This document shows, in pieces, positions 34,313-43,029 of a stretch of DNA of 64,000 nucleotides (position 1 is its first letter; every line of letters starts with the position of its first letter). The notes beneath the pieces were generated by a model that did not search any database, was not told the DNA's origin, and saw only the letters and a list, made by a program, of their open reading frames with translations. The DNA lies in NCBI RefSeq assembly GCF_014199935.1, contig NZ_JACHOP010000002.1, positions 124,001-188,000 on the forward strand, read 5' to 3'. The translations under genes and the position numbers were made by a program. Source of the DNA: Methylorubrum rhodinum (GTDB lineage Bacteria; Pseudomonadota; Alphaproteobacteria; Rhizobiales; Beijerinckiaceae).

Positions 34313-34519
34313 TTGACGCTGACGGGCCTGCACATTACCTCCTGCTGTCGGCCGGCCGAGGTGGCCTCGCGGAAGCGCTCCGCCGTTCCGGGGACGGGGC
34401 GGCAGGCCGAACCGGCTTCACGAGACTTCCCCGTCCACCGGGGCCGCCTCTCCGGCGGCGTGGCGCGGCGGGCGTTTCCCGAGAGACAGCGAGGGCCGAT
34501 CGGCCACCCGGGACCCGCG
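34313..34519 (+). promoter_or_regulatory. possible promoter and long GC-rich leader of metX
   Basis: TTGACG at 34313-34318 with TACCTC after 17 bases could be a housekeeping promoter. If so, the metX leader would be about 170 bases and has several GC-rich inverted repeats. It does not contain the A-rich pseudoknot tail of a SAM-II riboswitch, nor SAM-I landmarks. No known riboswitch was recognised. Confidence 0.25.
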
Positions 34520-35725
34520 ATGGATTCGACCCTCACTCCCGATGCCGAGACGGCCCTGCGCGAGGACGCGCGCCGCGCCGGCTACGAGGCCTCGCCGGCC
34601 TCCGACCCGCGCAGCCCGGTGATGCGCTTCTCGAACGACGAGCCGCTGGCGATGGATTCCGGCGCTCGCCTCGGCCCGTTCCAGATCGCCTACCAGACCG
34701 CGGGCACGCTGAACGCCGACCGCTCCAACGCGGTGCTGATCTGCCACGCGCTCACCGGCGACCAGTACTTCGCGCAACCCCATCCGGTCACCGCCAAGCC
34801 CGGATGGTGGGAGACGCTGGTGGGGCCCGGCAAGCCGGTCGATACGAACCGCTACTTCGTCGTCTGCTCCAACGTCATCGGCTCCTGCATGGGCTCGACC
34901 GGCCCGGCCTCGCTCGATCCCGCGACCGACCGGCCCTACGGGCTCGACTTCCCGCTGGTGACGGTCCGCGACATGGTGCGCGCCCAGGCGATGCTGCTCG
35001 ACCGGCTCGGCGTGCCCGACCTGTTCCTCTGCATCGGCGGCTCGATGGGCGGGATGCAGGTGCTGCAATGGGCCTCGCTCTTCCCCGACCGGGTCTTCGC
35101 GGCGATGCCGATCGCCACCGGCGCCCGACATTCGGCGCAGAACATCGCCTTCCACGAGGTCGGGCGCCAGGCCATCATGGCCGACCCGGCTTGGGAAGAA
35201 GGCCGCTATCTGGAAGCCGGCACCCGGCCGTCCAAGGGCCTCGGCGTCGCCCGGATGGGCGCGCACATCACCTACCTGTCGGAGCCGGCGCTGCATCGCA
35301 AGTTCGGCCGCCGCCTGCAGAACCGGGCGGCGCCGACCTTTTCCTTCAACGCCGACTTCCAGATCGAGAGCTACCTGCGCCACCAGGGCCTCTCCTTCGT
35401 CGAGCGGTTCGACGCCAACGCCTATCTCTACCTCACCCGCGCGATGGACTATTTCGACCTCGCCGAGGACCATGGCGGCGTGCTCGCCAATGCCTTCCGC
35501 GGCTCCAAGACCCGGTTCTGCGTGATGTCCTTCACCTCCGACTGGCTGTTCCCCACCGCCGATTCCCGCGCCATCGTCCACGCGCTGAACGCGGTCGCCG
35601 CCCCCGTCGCCTTCGTGGAAGTCGAGAGCGACAAGGGCCACGACGCCTTCCTGCTCGAAGAACCGGCGATGTTCTCAGCGGCCAAAGGCTTCATCGACGC
35701 GGCGGCGCGGGCGCGCGGCCTGTGA
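34520..35725 (+). CDS. metX: homoserine O-acetyltransferase
   Basis: Acetylates homoserine with acetyl-CoA, committing carbon to methionine. The 401-residue alpha/beta-hydrolase-fold enzyme has the nucleophile Ser in [14 protein letters not shown], the Asp in TSDWLFPT, and the His in [11 protein letters not shown]. The early [20 protein letters not shown] block is typical. The start is ATG 34520; upstream frame residues look non-coding. It overlaps metW by four bases, the standard alphaproteobacterial metX-metW pair. Confidence 0.96.
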   Translation: MDSTLTPDAETALREDARRAGYEASPASDPRSPVMRFSNDEPLAMDSGARLGPFQIAYQTAGTLNADRSNAVLICHALTGDQYFAQPHPVTAKPGWWETLVGPGKPVDTNRYFVVCSNVIGSCMGSTGPASLDPATDRPYGLDFPLVTVRDMVRAQAMLLDRLGVPDLFLCIGGSMGGMQVLQWASLFPDRVFAAMPIATGARHSAQNIAFHEVGRQAIMADPAWEEGRYLEAGTRPSKGLGVARMGAHITYLSEPALHRKFGRRLQNRAAPTFSFNADFQIESYLRHQGLSFVERFDANAYLYLTRAMDYFDLAEDHGGVLANAFRGSKTRFCVMSFTSDWLFPTADSRAIVHALNAVAAPVAFVEVESDKGHDAFLLEEPAMFSAAKGFIDAAARARGL

Positions 35726-36426
35726 GCGGACCCGCCGTGGAGACGGAGCGCTTCACCGACGCCGCCTCCGGCGCGCCGTGGGACGCGGCCGAAGGGCTGC
35801 CCCGCGAGGCCGGCGCCCGCATCGACCACATCGTCGTGCTCGGCCTCGTGCCGCCGGGCGCCCGCGTCCTCGACATCGGCTGCGGCGACGGCTCGCTCCT
35901 GGCGCTGCTGCGCGACCGGCGCGGGGTCGACGGGCGCGGCATCGAGTTGTCGCGCGAAGGCGTCAACGCCTGTCTCAGTCGCGGCCTGCCGGTGATCCAG
36001 GGCGACGCCGACACCGATCTCGCCAACTACCCCGACGGCGCCTTCGACGTCGTGATCCTGTCCCAGACCATCCAGGCGACCCGCAACCCGCGCATCGTGC
36101 TGGAGCACCTGCTGCGGATCGGACGGCAGGTGGTGATCTCCTTCCCGAATTTCGGCCATTGGCGGGTGCGGGCCGAACTCGCCTTCCGCGGCCGGATGCC
36201 GGTCACCGAGATCATGCCGGAGGCGTGGTACGAGACGCCCAACATCCATCACTGCACCATCCGCGACTTCGTCGGCCTGTGCCGCCTCGTCGGCGCCCGC
36301 ATCGAGAAGGCCACGGCGCTGGACGCCCGCGGCCGGCCGATGCGCTTCTCGATGCCGTGGTGGTTCTGGAACCTGATCGGCGCGCAGGGGGTGTTTTTGC
36401 TGCGGCGGGGGCGCCCCAAGTCCTGA
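35722..36426 (+). CDS. metW: MetW, methionine biosynthesis methyltransferase-fold protein
   Basis: MetW has a class I methyltransferase fold and supports MetX. The 234-residue protein carries the SAM-type loop [15 protein letters not shown] (about residues 49-63), then [19 protein letters not shown] and [15 protein letters not shown], and [13 protein letters not shown], all hallmarks of the family. It begins at GTG 35722, overlapping the metX stop (GTGA), which indicates translational coupling. Confidence 0.95.
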   Translation: MSGPAVETERFTDAASGAPWDAAEGLPREAGARIDHIVVLGLVPPGARVLDIGCGDGSLLALLRDRRGVDGRGIELSREGVNACLSRGLPVIQGDADTDLANYPDGAFDVVILSQTIQATRNPRIVLEHLLRIGRQVVISFPNFGHWRVRAELAFRGRMPVTEIMPEAWYETPNIHHCTIRDFVGLCRLVGARIEKATALDARGRPMRFSMPWWFWNLIGAQGVFLLRRGRPKS

Positions 36427-36430
36427 GATT

Positions 36431-36525
36431 CCAAAGGGATCATCCCTTTGGCGGGGTGCGGGGCGGGGCCCCGCTTCGTCATCCCAGGGTTCCACCCTGG
36501 ACCCGCCAAAGGGCTCGCCCTTTGG
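36431..36525. repeat. double-hairpin intergenic repeat
   Basis: CCAAAGGGA/TCCCTTTGG (36431-36451) and CCAAAGGGC/GCCCTTTGG (36506-36525) are two related hairpins flanking a CCAGGGTT/ACCCTGG stem. The unit separates convergent metW and plsC and may serve as a two-way terminator, though it has no T tract. Confidence 0.6.
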
Positions 36526-36537
36526 GAACCCCTGATT

Positions 36538-37329
36538 TCAGAGCGTGCCGGACGTGTCCGGCGCGGGCTCGGAGCCGCCCACCGGCACGGCGACGGGATG
36601 ACCGTGGCGGGCGAGGTCTTCGCGGCCTTCCGCCAGAAGGGCGGCGGAGGCGGTCTCGATGCGCTCCTGCACCGTGTTCAGGAACTCGACGCGCGGCAGC
36701 CCCGGCGGGATCACCGGCAGGAACTCGATGACGGTGGTGCCGGGCATCCGCCGAAAGCCCCGGCGGCGCCAGTAGAGGCCGGTGTTGAGCGCCACCGGCA
36801 GGCAGGGCACGTTCAGCGCGGTGTAGAGGTGGGAGGCGCCCTGCTTGTAGGCGGGCGGGGCGCCGGCCGGGCGGCGGGTGCCCTCGGGGAAGATGATGAG
36901 CTGGCGCCCCTGGCCGATGGCCTCGATCGCCGCCGCGTTCATCGCCGCCATCACCCGGCTGCCCTTGGAGCGGTCGATCGGCACCATGCCGCCGCGGGCG
37001 AAGTACCAGCCGACCACCGGAACCCACATCAGCTCGCGCTTGAGCACGTAGGCGAAGTCGTCGAACGGGGTCGTCAGCGCCAGCGTCTCCAGGGCCGACT
37101 GGTGCTTGGCCGCGACCAGCAGCGGCCCCGGCGGGATGTTGTGCAGTCCTCGGAATTCGACCCGCGTGCCGCCGACCACCCGCAGCAGCCACAGGATCGT
37201 CCGGCCCCAGAACTGCGCCACCCGGATCACGCCCTTGCGCGAGACGAAGGCGGGCAGCCCCCCGATCGCGATCAATGCGGTCGCGACGTAGAAGCAGAGG
37301 TTGAAGGCGAGGGAGCGGAGGAGGAGCAT
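36538..37329 (-). CDS. plsC: 1-acyl-sn-glycerol-3-phosphate acyltransferase
   Basis: Adds the second acyl chain of phosphatidic acid. The 263-residue protein has an N-terminal hydrophobic segment, the first acyltransferase block VAAKHQSALETLAL (HX4E, where most have HX4D), GMVPIDRSKGSRVM, and the third block IIFPEGTRRPAG. The late LPVALNTGLYWRRRG segment is also typical. The Glu for Asp substitution in block one is the only deviation and occurs in other alphaproteobacterial PlsC proteins. Confidence 0.92.
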   Translation of the reverse strand: MLLLRSLAFNLCFYVATALIAIGGLPAFVSRKGVIRVAQFWGRTILWLLRVVGGTRVEFRGLHNIPPGPLLVAAKHQSALETLALTTPFDDFAYVLKRELMWVPVVGWYFARGGMVPIDRSKGSRVMAAMNAAAIEAIGQGRQLIIFPEGTRRPAGAPPAYKQGASHLYTALNVPCLPVALNTGLYWRRRGFRRMPGTTVIEFLPVIPPGLPRVEFLNTVQERIETASAALLAEGREDLARHGHPVAVPVGGSEPAPDTSGTL

Positions 37330-37420
37330 CGGCGGTCCGGTGAGGCTGGCGCTCCTTTAGCTCGCGCGCCCGCGCTTGCCCACCGCCGCGTGTTTCGCCC
37401 CACCGCCGTCCCTCCGGGTT

Positions 37421-37443
37421 CCGCTTCGCGGCCCCGGAGTGAC
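37421..37443. repeat. half copy of repeat family C
   Basis: The stretch TTCGCGGCCCCGGAGTGACGG matches the right arm of the family C palindromes. The left arm is missing here. It lies in the short gap between ggt and plsC. Confidence 0.5.
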
Positions 37444-37462
37444 GGCGGAGAGTCGGATGGCC

Positions 37463-39220
37463 TCAATGCCCCTCGGCCAGCGTCCCGCGCTGGCGCGGGT
37501 CGGAAGCCCCGGCCAGCAGCCCGTCCTCGGCCATCACCGAGTTGGCCGAGCCCGAGCTCGATCCGACCTTCACCGGATGGCCCTTGGCCCGCAGCAGCGC
37601 CAGGGTGTCGGGCGAGACGCCTTCCTCGACCATCAGCATGTCGGGCTGCCACTGGTGATGGATGCGCGGCGCGGCGACGGCTTCCGCGAGGTTGAGGCGG
37701 AAATCCAGCACGTTGACGATCACCTGCAGCACCGTGGTGATGATGCGGCTGCCGCCGGGGCTGCCGGTGACGAGGTACAGCTTGCCGTCGCGAAAGACGA
37801 AGGTCGGCGTCATGGAGGAGAGCGGGCGGGCACCCGGCGCCACGGCGTTCGCCTCGCCGCCGACGAGGCCGTAGGCGTTGCGCGCGCCGGTCTTGGCGGA
37901 GAAGTCGTCCATCTCGTTGTTGAGCAGCACCCCCGTGCCCTCGGCCACCAGCCCGATCCCGTAGGAGAAGTTGAGGGTGTAGGTGTTCGACACCGCATTG
38001 CCCTCGGCGTCCACCACCGAGAAGTGCGTGGTCTGATCCGATTCGTAGGGCAGCGGATCGCCGGCCTTCACCTCCCCGGCGGGCCGGGCCCGCTCGGGGT
38101 CGATTTTTTCGCGCAAGGTTGCGGCGTAGGGCTTCGCCGTGAGGCCCGCGACCGGGACCTTGGTGCGCGACGGGTCCCCCAGCCACGTGGCGCGGTCGGC
38201 GTAGGCCGGCTTCATCGCCTCCGCCATGAGATGGAGCGCGCCCGCGCTGCCGGCGCCGAGTTTGGCCAGATCGTAGCCCTCCAGCACGTTGAGGATCTCG
38301 ATGAGGTGGACCCCGCCGGAACTCGGCGGCGGCATCGAGACGATCTCGTAGCCGCGATAGGTGCCGCGCACCGGCTTTCGGATTTCCGGCCGGTAGGCGG
38401 CGAGGTCGGCCACCGTCATGATGCCGCCCGCGCCCTGCACCGCATCCGCGATCTTCTGGGCGATCGGACCCTCGTAGAACGCGTCCGGCCCGCGCTCGGC
38501 GATAGCCTTGAGGGTGTCGGCGAGGTCGGTCTGGCGCAGCGTCGCCCCGCGCGGCAGCACGTAGTCGCCCTCAAAGAAGATCTTTCGGCTCGACGGCCAC
38601 GCCCCGAGCAGGCCCGAGGCCCGCGGCAGGGAATCGGCCAGCCCCGACTCGACCGGGATGCCCTCGCGGGCGAGCTTTTCGGCCGGGGCGATGAGGTCGG
38701 CCAGCGTCAGCTTGCCCGAGCCGTAGCGGCGATGCGCTTCGGCCAGTCCCCGCACCGTGCCGGGTACCCCGACCGCCTTGCCGCCGCGGGTCGAAGCCGC
38801 CTTGTCGGGCTCGCCCCTGGCGTCGAGGAACATGTCGGCGCTGGCCGCCCCCGGCGCGGTCTCGCGGTAGTCGATCGCCACGGTCTCGCGGTTTGCGGCG
38901 CGGTGCACCATCATGAAGCCGCCGCCACCGAGATTGCCCGCCCGCGGCAGGGTGACGGCGAGCGCGAAGCCCACCGCCACCGCGGCGTCGATGGCGTTGC
39001 CGCCCTTCTCCAGCACCGCGACGCCGACGCGGGTCGCCAGCGCCTCCTGCGACGAGACCATGCCGCGGGTCGCCAGCACCGGCAGCAGCCGCGCCGAATC
39101 CGCCTGGATCGGCGGCGGCTCGGGGGCGGTGGGGAGCGAGCCCGGCGTAACGTCCGGCTGCGCGCGGGCCGGGCCGGCGAGGACGAGGAGCGCGAGGGCG
39201 AGGCGAAGGCGGAGCGTCAT
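37463..39220 (-). CDS. ggt: gamma-glutamyltransferase
   Basis: Periplasmic Ntn-hydrolase that cleaves gamma-glutamyl bonds such as those of glutathione. The 585-residue precursor has a signal peptide (MTLRLRLALALLVLAGPARA), the substrate-binding NLGGGGFMMVHRA block, and the autocleavage site with catalytic Thr in SDQTTHFSVVD (about residue 393). The small subunit carries LNNEMDDFSAK, GARPLSSMTPTFVF and GSPGGSRIITTVLQ. Length and order are complete. Confidence 0.95.
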   Translation of the reverse strand: MTLRLRLALALLVLAGPARAQPDVTPGSLPTAPEPPPIQADSARLLPVLATRGMVSSQEALATRVGVAVLEKGGNAIDAAVAVGFALAVTLPRAGNLGGGGFMMVHRAANRETVAIDYRETAPGAASADMFLDARGEPDKAASTRGGKAVGVPGTVRGLAEAHRRYGSGKLTLADLIAPAEKLAREGIPVESGLADSLPRASGLLGAWPSSRKIFFEGDYVLPRGATLRQTDLADTLKAIAERGPDAFYEGPIAQKIADAVQGAGGIMTVADLAAYRPEIRKPVRGTYRGYEIVSMPPPSSGGVHLIEILNVLEGYDLAKLGAGSAGALHLMAEAMKPAYADRATWLGDPSRTKVPVAGLTAKPYAATLREKIDPERARPAGEVKAGDPLPYESDQTTHFSVVDAEGNAVSNTYTLNFSYGIGLVAEGTGVLLNNEMDDFSAKTGARNAYGLVGGEANAVAPGARPLSSMTPTFVFRDGKLYLVTGSPGGSRIITTVLQVIVNVLDFRLNLAEAVAAPRIHHQWQPDMLMVEEGVSPDTLALLRAKGHPVKVGSSSGSANSVMAEDGLLAGASDPRQRGTLAEGH

Positions 39221-39256
39221 GCCCGACGATGTAGCCCCCGCCCCGGTTGCGGCCAG

Positions 39257-39541
39257 CTATTGCCCGCTGATCGAGGGCCCGCCGGCCGCCCCGCCGGTGC
39301 CGGGCGGCCCGCTCGTCGGCGTCCCGCCGATCACCGCGCCGGGCGTCCCGCCGACGACCGCCGGCCGGTTCGGGGTGCCGGCGGTGCCGGGACCGGTAAC
39401 GGGGGCGTCTCCGGTGGCGGATGCCTTCGGGCTCGGCGGGGAGGGAACGGCGGGCGTCCCTTCCCGTGGGACGGATTGCGCCAGGGCCGGCGCGGCCGAG
39501 AGACCGAGGGCGAGCGCCAGCGCGATCGGGAGAGGACGCAT
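39257..39541 (-). CDS. small secreted Pro/Gly-rich protein
   Basis: The 94-residue protein has a good signal peptide (MRPLPIALALALGLSAAPAL, cleavage after ALAQ). The mature part is almost entirely Pro, Gly, Thr, Ala and Val with GGTPGAVIGGTPTSGPPG repeats, so it is probably unstructured. No cysteine or known domain is present. An EcfG-like motif precedes it. It is separate from ggt, with a 36-base gap. Confidence 0.65.
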   Translation of the reverse strand: MRPLPIALALALGLSAAPALAQSVPREGTPAVPSPPSPKASATGDAPVTGPGTAGTPNRPAVVGGTPGAVIGGTPTSGPPGTGGAAGGPSISGQ

Positions 39542-39586
39542 CGAGGGCCTGTGGGGTGCCAGCGCCGGAAGCGGCGGGTTCTGACG

Positions 39587-39611
39587 AACACCGGCCTTTG
39601 CCCAGAGTTCC
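39587..39611 (-). promoter_or_regulatory. EcfG-like promoter candidate
   Basis: On the minus strand, GGAAC (39611-39607), a 16-base spacer and TGTT (39590-39587) lie 46 bases before the secreted Pro/Gly protein. The -10 differs from CGTT at one base. Confidence 0.35.
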
Positions 39612-39670
39612 TGTCGCTATCTGAAGACGGCTGGTTCTCCGAGCCCTCATCTAAGCCGGATCAAGCGCGG

Positions 39671-39783
39671 CCCCTCCCCCTTGCGGGGAGGGGTTCGGGG
39701 TGGGGGTCGCTCAGGATGAGGCGCAGCGGTGCCTCTTGAATTACCCCCACCTCCTACCTCCTCCCCGCAAGGGGGAGGAGGGG
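39671..39783. repeat. palindromic repeat, family B
   Basis: CCCCTCCCCCTTGCGGGGAG, then GGGGTGGGGG, then CCCCCACCTCCTACCTCCTC and CCCGCAAGGGGGAGG. It is the sister copy of 32786-32892, with a different short interior. Confidence 0.75.
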
Positions 39784-39830
39784 CGTCTCGTCCTGCTCGC
39801 AGGGAGGCGCGAAGGGAGGATGGGCGGCCC

Positions 39831-40841
39831 TCAGCGCCCGGTCGTCAGCAGAATCTTGCCCGAGTGGCTGCTCGTCTCCATCAGCTCGTGCGCCTTCCGC
39901 GCCTCTTCGAGCGGAAAGGTGGCGTGGACGATGGGGCGGATCTTTCCGGCCTCGACCAGCGGCCAGACCTCGCTCCTCACGCCCTCGGCGATGGTCGCCT
40001 TCGCCTCCTTCGACTGCGCCCGCAGGGTCGCCCCGGTGATGGTCAGGCGCTTGAGCATGATGGGCGTGAGCGTCAGGCTCTCGGCCTTGAAGCCCTGCAT
40101 GAAGGCGATCTGGACGAGCCGGCCCTCGACGGCGAGCGAGGCGATGTTCTTCTGGAGGTAGGCCGCGCCCACCATGTCGAGGATCACGTCGACGCCCTTG
40201 CCGTCGGTGAGGCGCTTCACCGCCTCGGCGAAGTCGGCCTCGCGGTAGTTGATGGCGGCATCCGCTCCCAGCTCCTCGCAGAACCGGCACTTCTCGGCCG
40301 AGCCCGCCGTGGTGATCACGCGGGCGCCGTGCTGCTTGGCGATCTGGATCGCTGTCGAGCCGATGCCGCTCGATCCGCCGTGGACCAGGAAGGTCTCGCC
40401 CTTCTGCAACCGTCCGCGTTGGATGACGGTGGAATAGACGGTGAAGACGGTCTCGGGCAGGCCCGCCGCCTCGGTCAGCGAGAGGGAGGCCGGCTTCCTG
40501 AGCACTTGGCCCGCCTCGGCCACCGCGAATTCGGCGTAGCCGCCGCTGATGACCAGCGCGCAGACCTCGTCGCCCACCGAGAAGCCGGTGACGCCCTCGC
40601 CGAGCGCGGCGATGCGGCCGGCGATCTCCAGGCCGGGGATCTCGGTCGCACCCTTCGGCGGCGGGTAGCTGCCCTGGCGCTGCATGATGTCGGGGCGGTT
40701 GACACCCGCGGCCACCACCTCGACCAGCACCTGACCGGCTTCAGGCTTCGGCACCGGCGCCGTCTCCACCGCGATCACCTCCGGCCCGCCCGCGCCGCCG
40801 AAGCGGATCTGGCGCATGGTGTCGGGCGGGGACTGGGTCAT
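39831..40841 (-). CDS. NAD(P)H:quinone oxidoreductase (zeta-crystallin/PIG3 type)
   Basis: A 336-residue zinc-free medium-chain reductase. Signatures: GVNRPDIMQRQGSYPPP (the PIG3-like substrate region), PGLEIAGRIAALGEGV, the nucleotide-binding LVHGGSSGIGSTAIQIAK (about residues 150-167), and DVILDMVGAAYLQKN. It probably reduces quinones or enones with NADPH. The start is ATG 40841; a second ATG eight codons later is possible. The longer upstream frame is GC-driven. Confidence 0.9.
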   Translation of the reverse strand: MTQSPPDTMRQIRFGGAGGPEVIAVETAPVPKPEAGQVLVEVVAAGVNRPDIMQRQGSYPPPKGATEIPGLEIAGRIAALGEGVTGFSVGDEVCALVISGGYAEFAVAEAGQVLRKPASLSLTEAAGLPETVFTVYSTVIQRGRLQKGETFLVHGGSSGIGSTAIQIAKQHGARVITTAGSAEKCRFCEELGADAAINYREADFAEAVKRLTDGKGVDVILDMVGAAYLQKNIASLAVEGRLVQIAFMQGFKAESLTLTPIMLKRLTITGATLRAQSKEAKATIAEGVRSEVWPLVEAGKIRPIVHATFPLEEARKAHELMETSSHSGKILLTTGR

Positions 40842-41142
40842 CGGCGGGCTCCTGGGTCGCGCTTTTCGGGCTCCCTCGTCACATGGCGCAGCGGGCCCGC
40901 CCCGTCGAGGTTGCGCGGTGCCTCCCGTATCGAGCCGGGCAGGGATCGGGTCGTCGTCGCGCGCGAGACGGCCTCGGCCACGCCGCGTCCACTCTCCGTC
41001 CCGGCGAGGCCGGGCGTAAGCGGTCCGGAGCGCGGCGGTGCCCCGTGAAGTGGCCCGGCGGCGCGCCGTTCGGAGAACACCGAGCGCCGGATCGCCAGCG
41101 CCTCGCAACGACGGCGGGTCACGGCCTCGGGCGGAAGCCGAG
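40842..41142. other. 301-base gap, nothing recognised
   Basis: Between the quinone reductase start and the DUF1330 stop. No coding frame of quality, no strong promoter and no clear repeat were seen. It should contain the promoter of the quinone reductase. Confidence 0.4.
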
Positions 41143-41499
41143 TTACTCCGAGGCCGCGCCCGGCGTCGGAGCCGGCTCCGAGACGAGCGGCTGCGGGCCG
41201 TCATAGCCCTCGATCACCACGATGTCGGCCTCGGCGCCGCCCTTCTGCAGGGCGCGGGCGGATTGATAGAGGTCGGAGTGCCAGCACGCGAGCGCCGCCG
41301 CGTAGCTCGGGAACTCGACGATCACGTTGCGGGCCCGCGCCGTGCCGGTCACCGCCTCGTAGGCGCCGCCGCGCACGAGGAAGCGTCCGCCGAAGCGGGC
41401 GAAGGCGGCGCCGTTGGCGGAGGCATAGGCCTTGTAGGCCTCCGCGTCCTGCACATCGACCCGCACGATCCAGTAGCCCTTTGCCGTACCTTGGGCCAT
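41143..41499 (-). CDS. DUF1330 domain protein
   Basis: A 118-residue member of DUF1330 (dimeric alpha/beta-barrel fold): GYWIVRVDVQDAEAYKAYAS, GGRFLVRGGAYEAV, RNVIVEFPSYAAALACWHS and DLYQSARALQKGGAEADIVV. The C-terminal Pro/Ala tail is extra. It begins immediately after the pyrF stop with no spacing, so it is co-translated. Function unknown. Confidence 0.92.
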   Translation of the reverse strand: MAQGTAKGYWIVRVDVQDAEAYKAYASANGAAFARFGGRFLVRGGAYEAVTGTARARNVIVEFPSYAAALACWHSDLYQSARALQKGGAEADIVVIEGYDGPQPLVSEPAPTPGAASE

Positions 41500-42198
41500 T
41501 CACGGTCCCTCCATCTCGGCGACGATTCCTTGCGCGACCGCGCGGGGGTCGTCGGCCCCGGTGATCGGGCGCCCGACCACGACGTGGTCGATGCCGGCAT
41601 TGCGCGCCTGCCTCGGCGTCATCACCCGCTTCTGGTCGCTCAAGTCCGCATCGGCCGGGCGGATGCCCGGCGTGACGATGAGGCGCTCCGACCCCACGAC
41701 ACGGCGAACCGCTCCCGCCTCGATCGCCGAACAGACGATGCCGTCGATGCCGATGTCGCGGGCCTGGCCCGAGCGCCGCACCACCAGCTCGGCCACCGGC
41801 AGCGCGTAGCCGGCCTCCTGCGCATCCGCGTCGTCGTAGGAGGTCAGCACGGTGACCGCCAGGATCCTGAGGCCGTTGGCGCGCCCCTTCACGGCGGCCC
41901 GCATGGTCTGCGGATAGGCGTGCACCGTCAGGAAGGTCGCCCCGAGACCGGACACCGAGCGCACGCCCTCCTCGACGGTGTTGCCGATGTCGTGGAGCTT
42001 GAGATCGAGGAAGGTCTTCTTGCCCTGCTTGGCCAGCCGCTCGGCGAAGGCGAGGCCGTCCGCGTAGCCGAGCCGATAGCCGATCTTGTAGAAGGTCGCC
42101 GCATCGCCGATGCGTTCGACCAGCCGCTCGGCCGACGCCACGTCGGGCAGATCGAGGGCGACGATCAGGCGGTCGCGGGGGTCGGCGATGTCCGGCAT
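41500..42198 (-). CDS. pyrF: orotidine 5'-phosphate decarboxylase
   Basis: Final step of UMP synthesis. The 232-residue barrel starts with [20 protein letters not shown]. The catalytic Lys-Asp set is in [17 protein letters not shown], and [20 protein letters not shown] near the C terminus is the phosphate-binding region. The start ATG shares one base with the TGA of the upstream uracil-DNA glycosylase-family gene, and DUF1330 follows directly: a tight three-gene operon. Confidence 0.96.
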   Translation of the reverse strand: MPDIADPRDRLIVALDLPDVASAERLVERIGDAATFYKIGYRLGYADGLAFAERLAKQGKKTFLDLKLHDIGNTVEEGVRSVSGLGATFLTVHAYPQTMRAAVKGRANGLRILAVTVLTSYDDADAQEAGYALPVAELVVRRSGQARDIGIDGIVCSAIEAGAVRRVVGSERLIVTPGIRPADADLSDQKRVMTPRQARNAGIDHVVVGRPITGADDPRAVAQGIVAEMEGP

Positions 42199-42908
42199 CA
42201 GGCGCTCGACAATGAAGAACCGCGGGCAGCGATCCTCTCCCCGGGCGCGTCTGTCAACGCGGGGTCCGCGGCGCGCCCCATCACGGCGGCGACCTCCGCG
42301 CGCAGCACCGGCAGCAATTCCGCCTCGAACCAGGGGTTTTTCCGCAGCCAGCCGTTGTTGCGCCAGGACGGATGCGGCAGCGGCAGGATGCGGGGCCGCG
42401 ACGACGCCTTCAGGATCTCGCGCCAGCGCGCCACCGTCTCGGTCAAGCCGCCGCGGCTCGGCCCGAGATGCCAGCCCTGCGCGTACCGCCCGATCACCAA
42501 GATCAGGTCGAGGGCGGGCAGGCCCGCGAGCAGCTCGGAGCGCCACGCGGGCGCGCATTCCCGCCGGGGCGGGCGGTCGCCGCCCTTGGCGTCGAGGCCG
42601 GGGAAGCAGGCGCCCATCGGCAGGATCGCGACCCGGGCGGAATCGTAGAACGCCGCCTCGGACAGGCCGAGCCACGCCCGCAGGCGCACGCCCGAGGGAT
42701 CGCCGAACGGCACGCCGCTGCGATGCGCCCGGTTGCCCGGCGCCTGGCTCGCGATCAGCAGGCGGGCGCTGCCGCTCCCCTGCACCACCGGCCGCGGCTC
42801 GTGCGGCAGGGGCGCGCCGAAGCGGGGCGCGTCGCGGCAGATCCGGCAGGCGCGCAGGGCGGCGGCGCTCTGCGCGAAGTTTTTTTCGATGATGGGCGCG
42901 GAGGACAT
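42198..42908 (-). CDS. uracil-DNA glycosylase family protein
   Basis: A 236-residue member of the UDG superfamily. The N-terminal CRICRD pair and [20 protein letters not shown] (motif 1) are visible, followed by [33 protein letters not shown] and the late PLPHPSWRN motif. It matches the group often annotated simply as 'uracil-DNA glycosylase family'; true uracil excision is not proven. It overlaps pyrF by one base, linking uracil repair and pyrimidine synthesis on one transcript. Confidence 0.85.
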   Translation of the reverse strand: MSSAPIIEKNFAQSAAALRACRICRDAPRFGAPLPHEPRPVVQGSGSARLLIASQAPGNRAHRSGVPFGDPSGVRLRAWLGLSEAAFYDSARVAILPMGACFPGLDAKGGDRPPRRECAPAWRSELLAGLPALDLILVIGRYAQGWHLGPSRGGLTETVARWREILKASSRPRILPLPHPSWRNNGWLRKNPWFEAELLPVLRAEVAAVMGRAADPALTDAPGERIAARGSSLSSA

Positions 42909-43029
42909 TCCTGCGAGACATGGGGCGGGAGAACCCGCCCCGCGATGCGTCATCCGCGCCCGTCTTCATTGATGTTCGAACCGCTGCCCGACGAACCGAT
43001 CTCCGTTCCGTCGGACAGCGCCTCCGCCC

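Noticed and set aside
34313..34519. SAM-II or SAM-I riboswitch before metX
   Set aside because: No A-rich pseudoknot tail and none of the conserved SAM-I junction segments could be found by eye.
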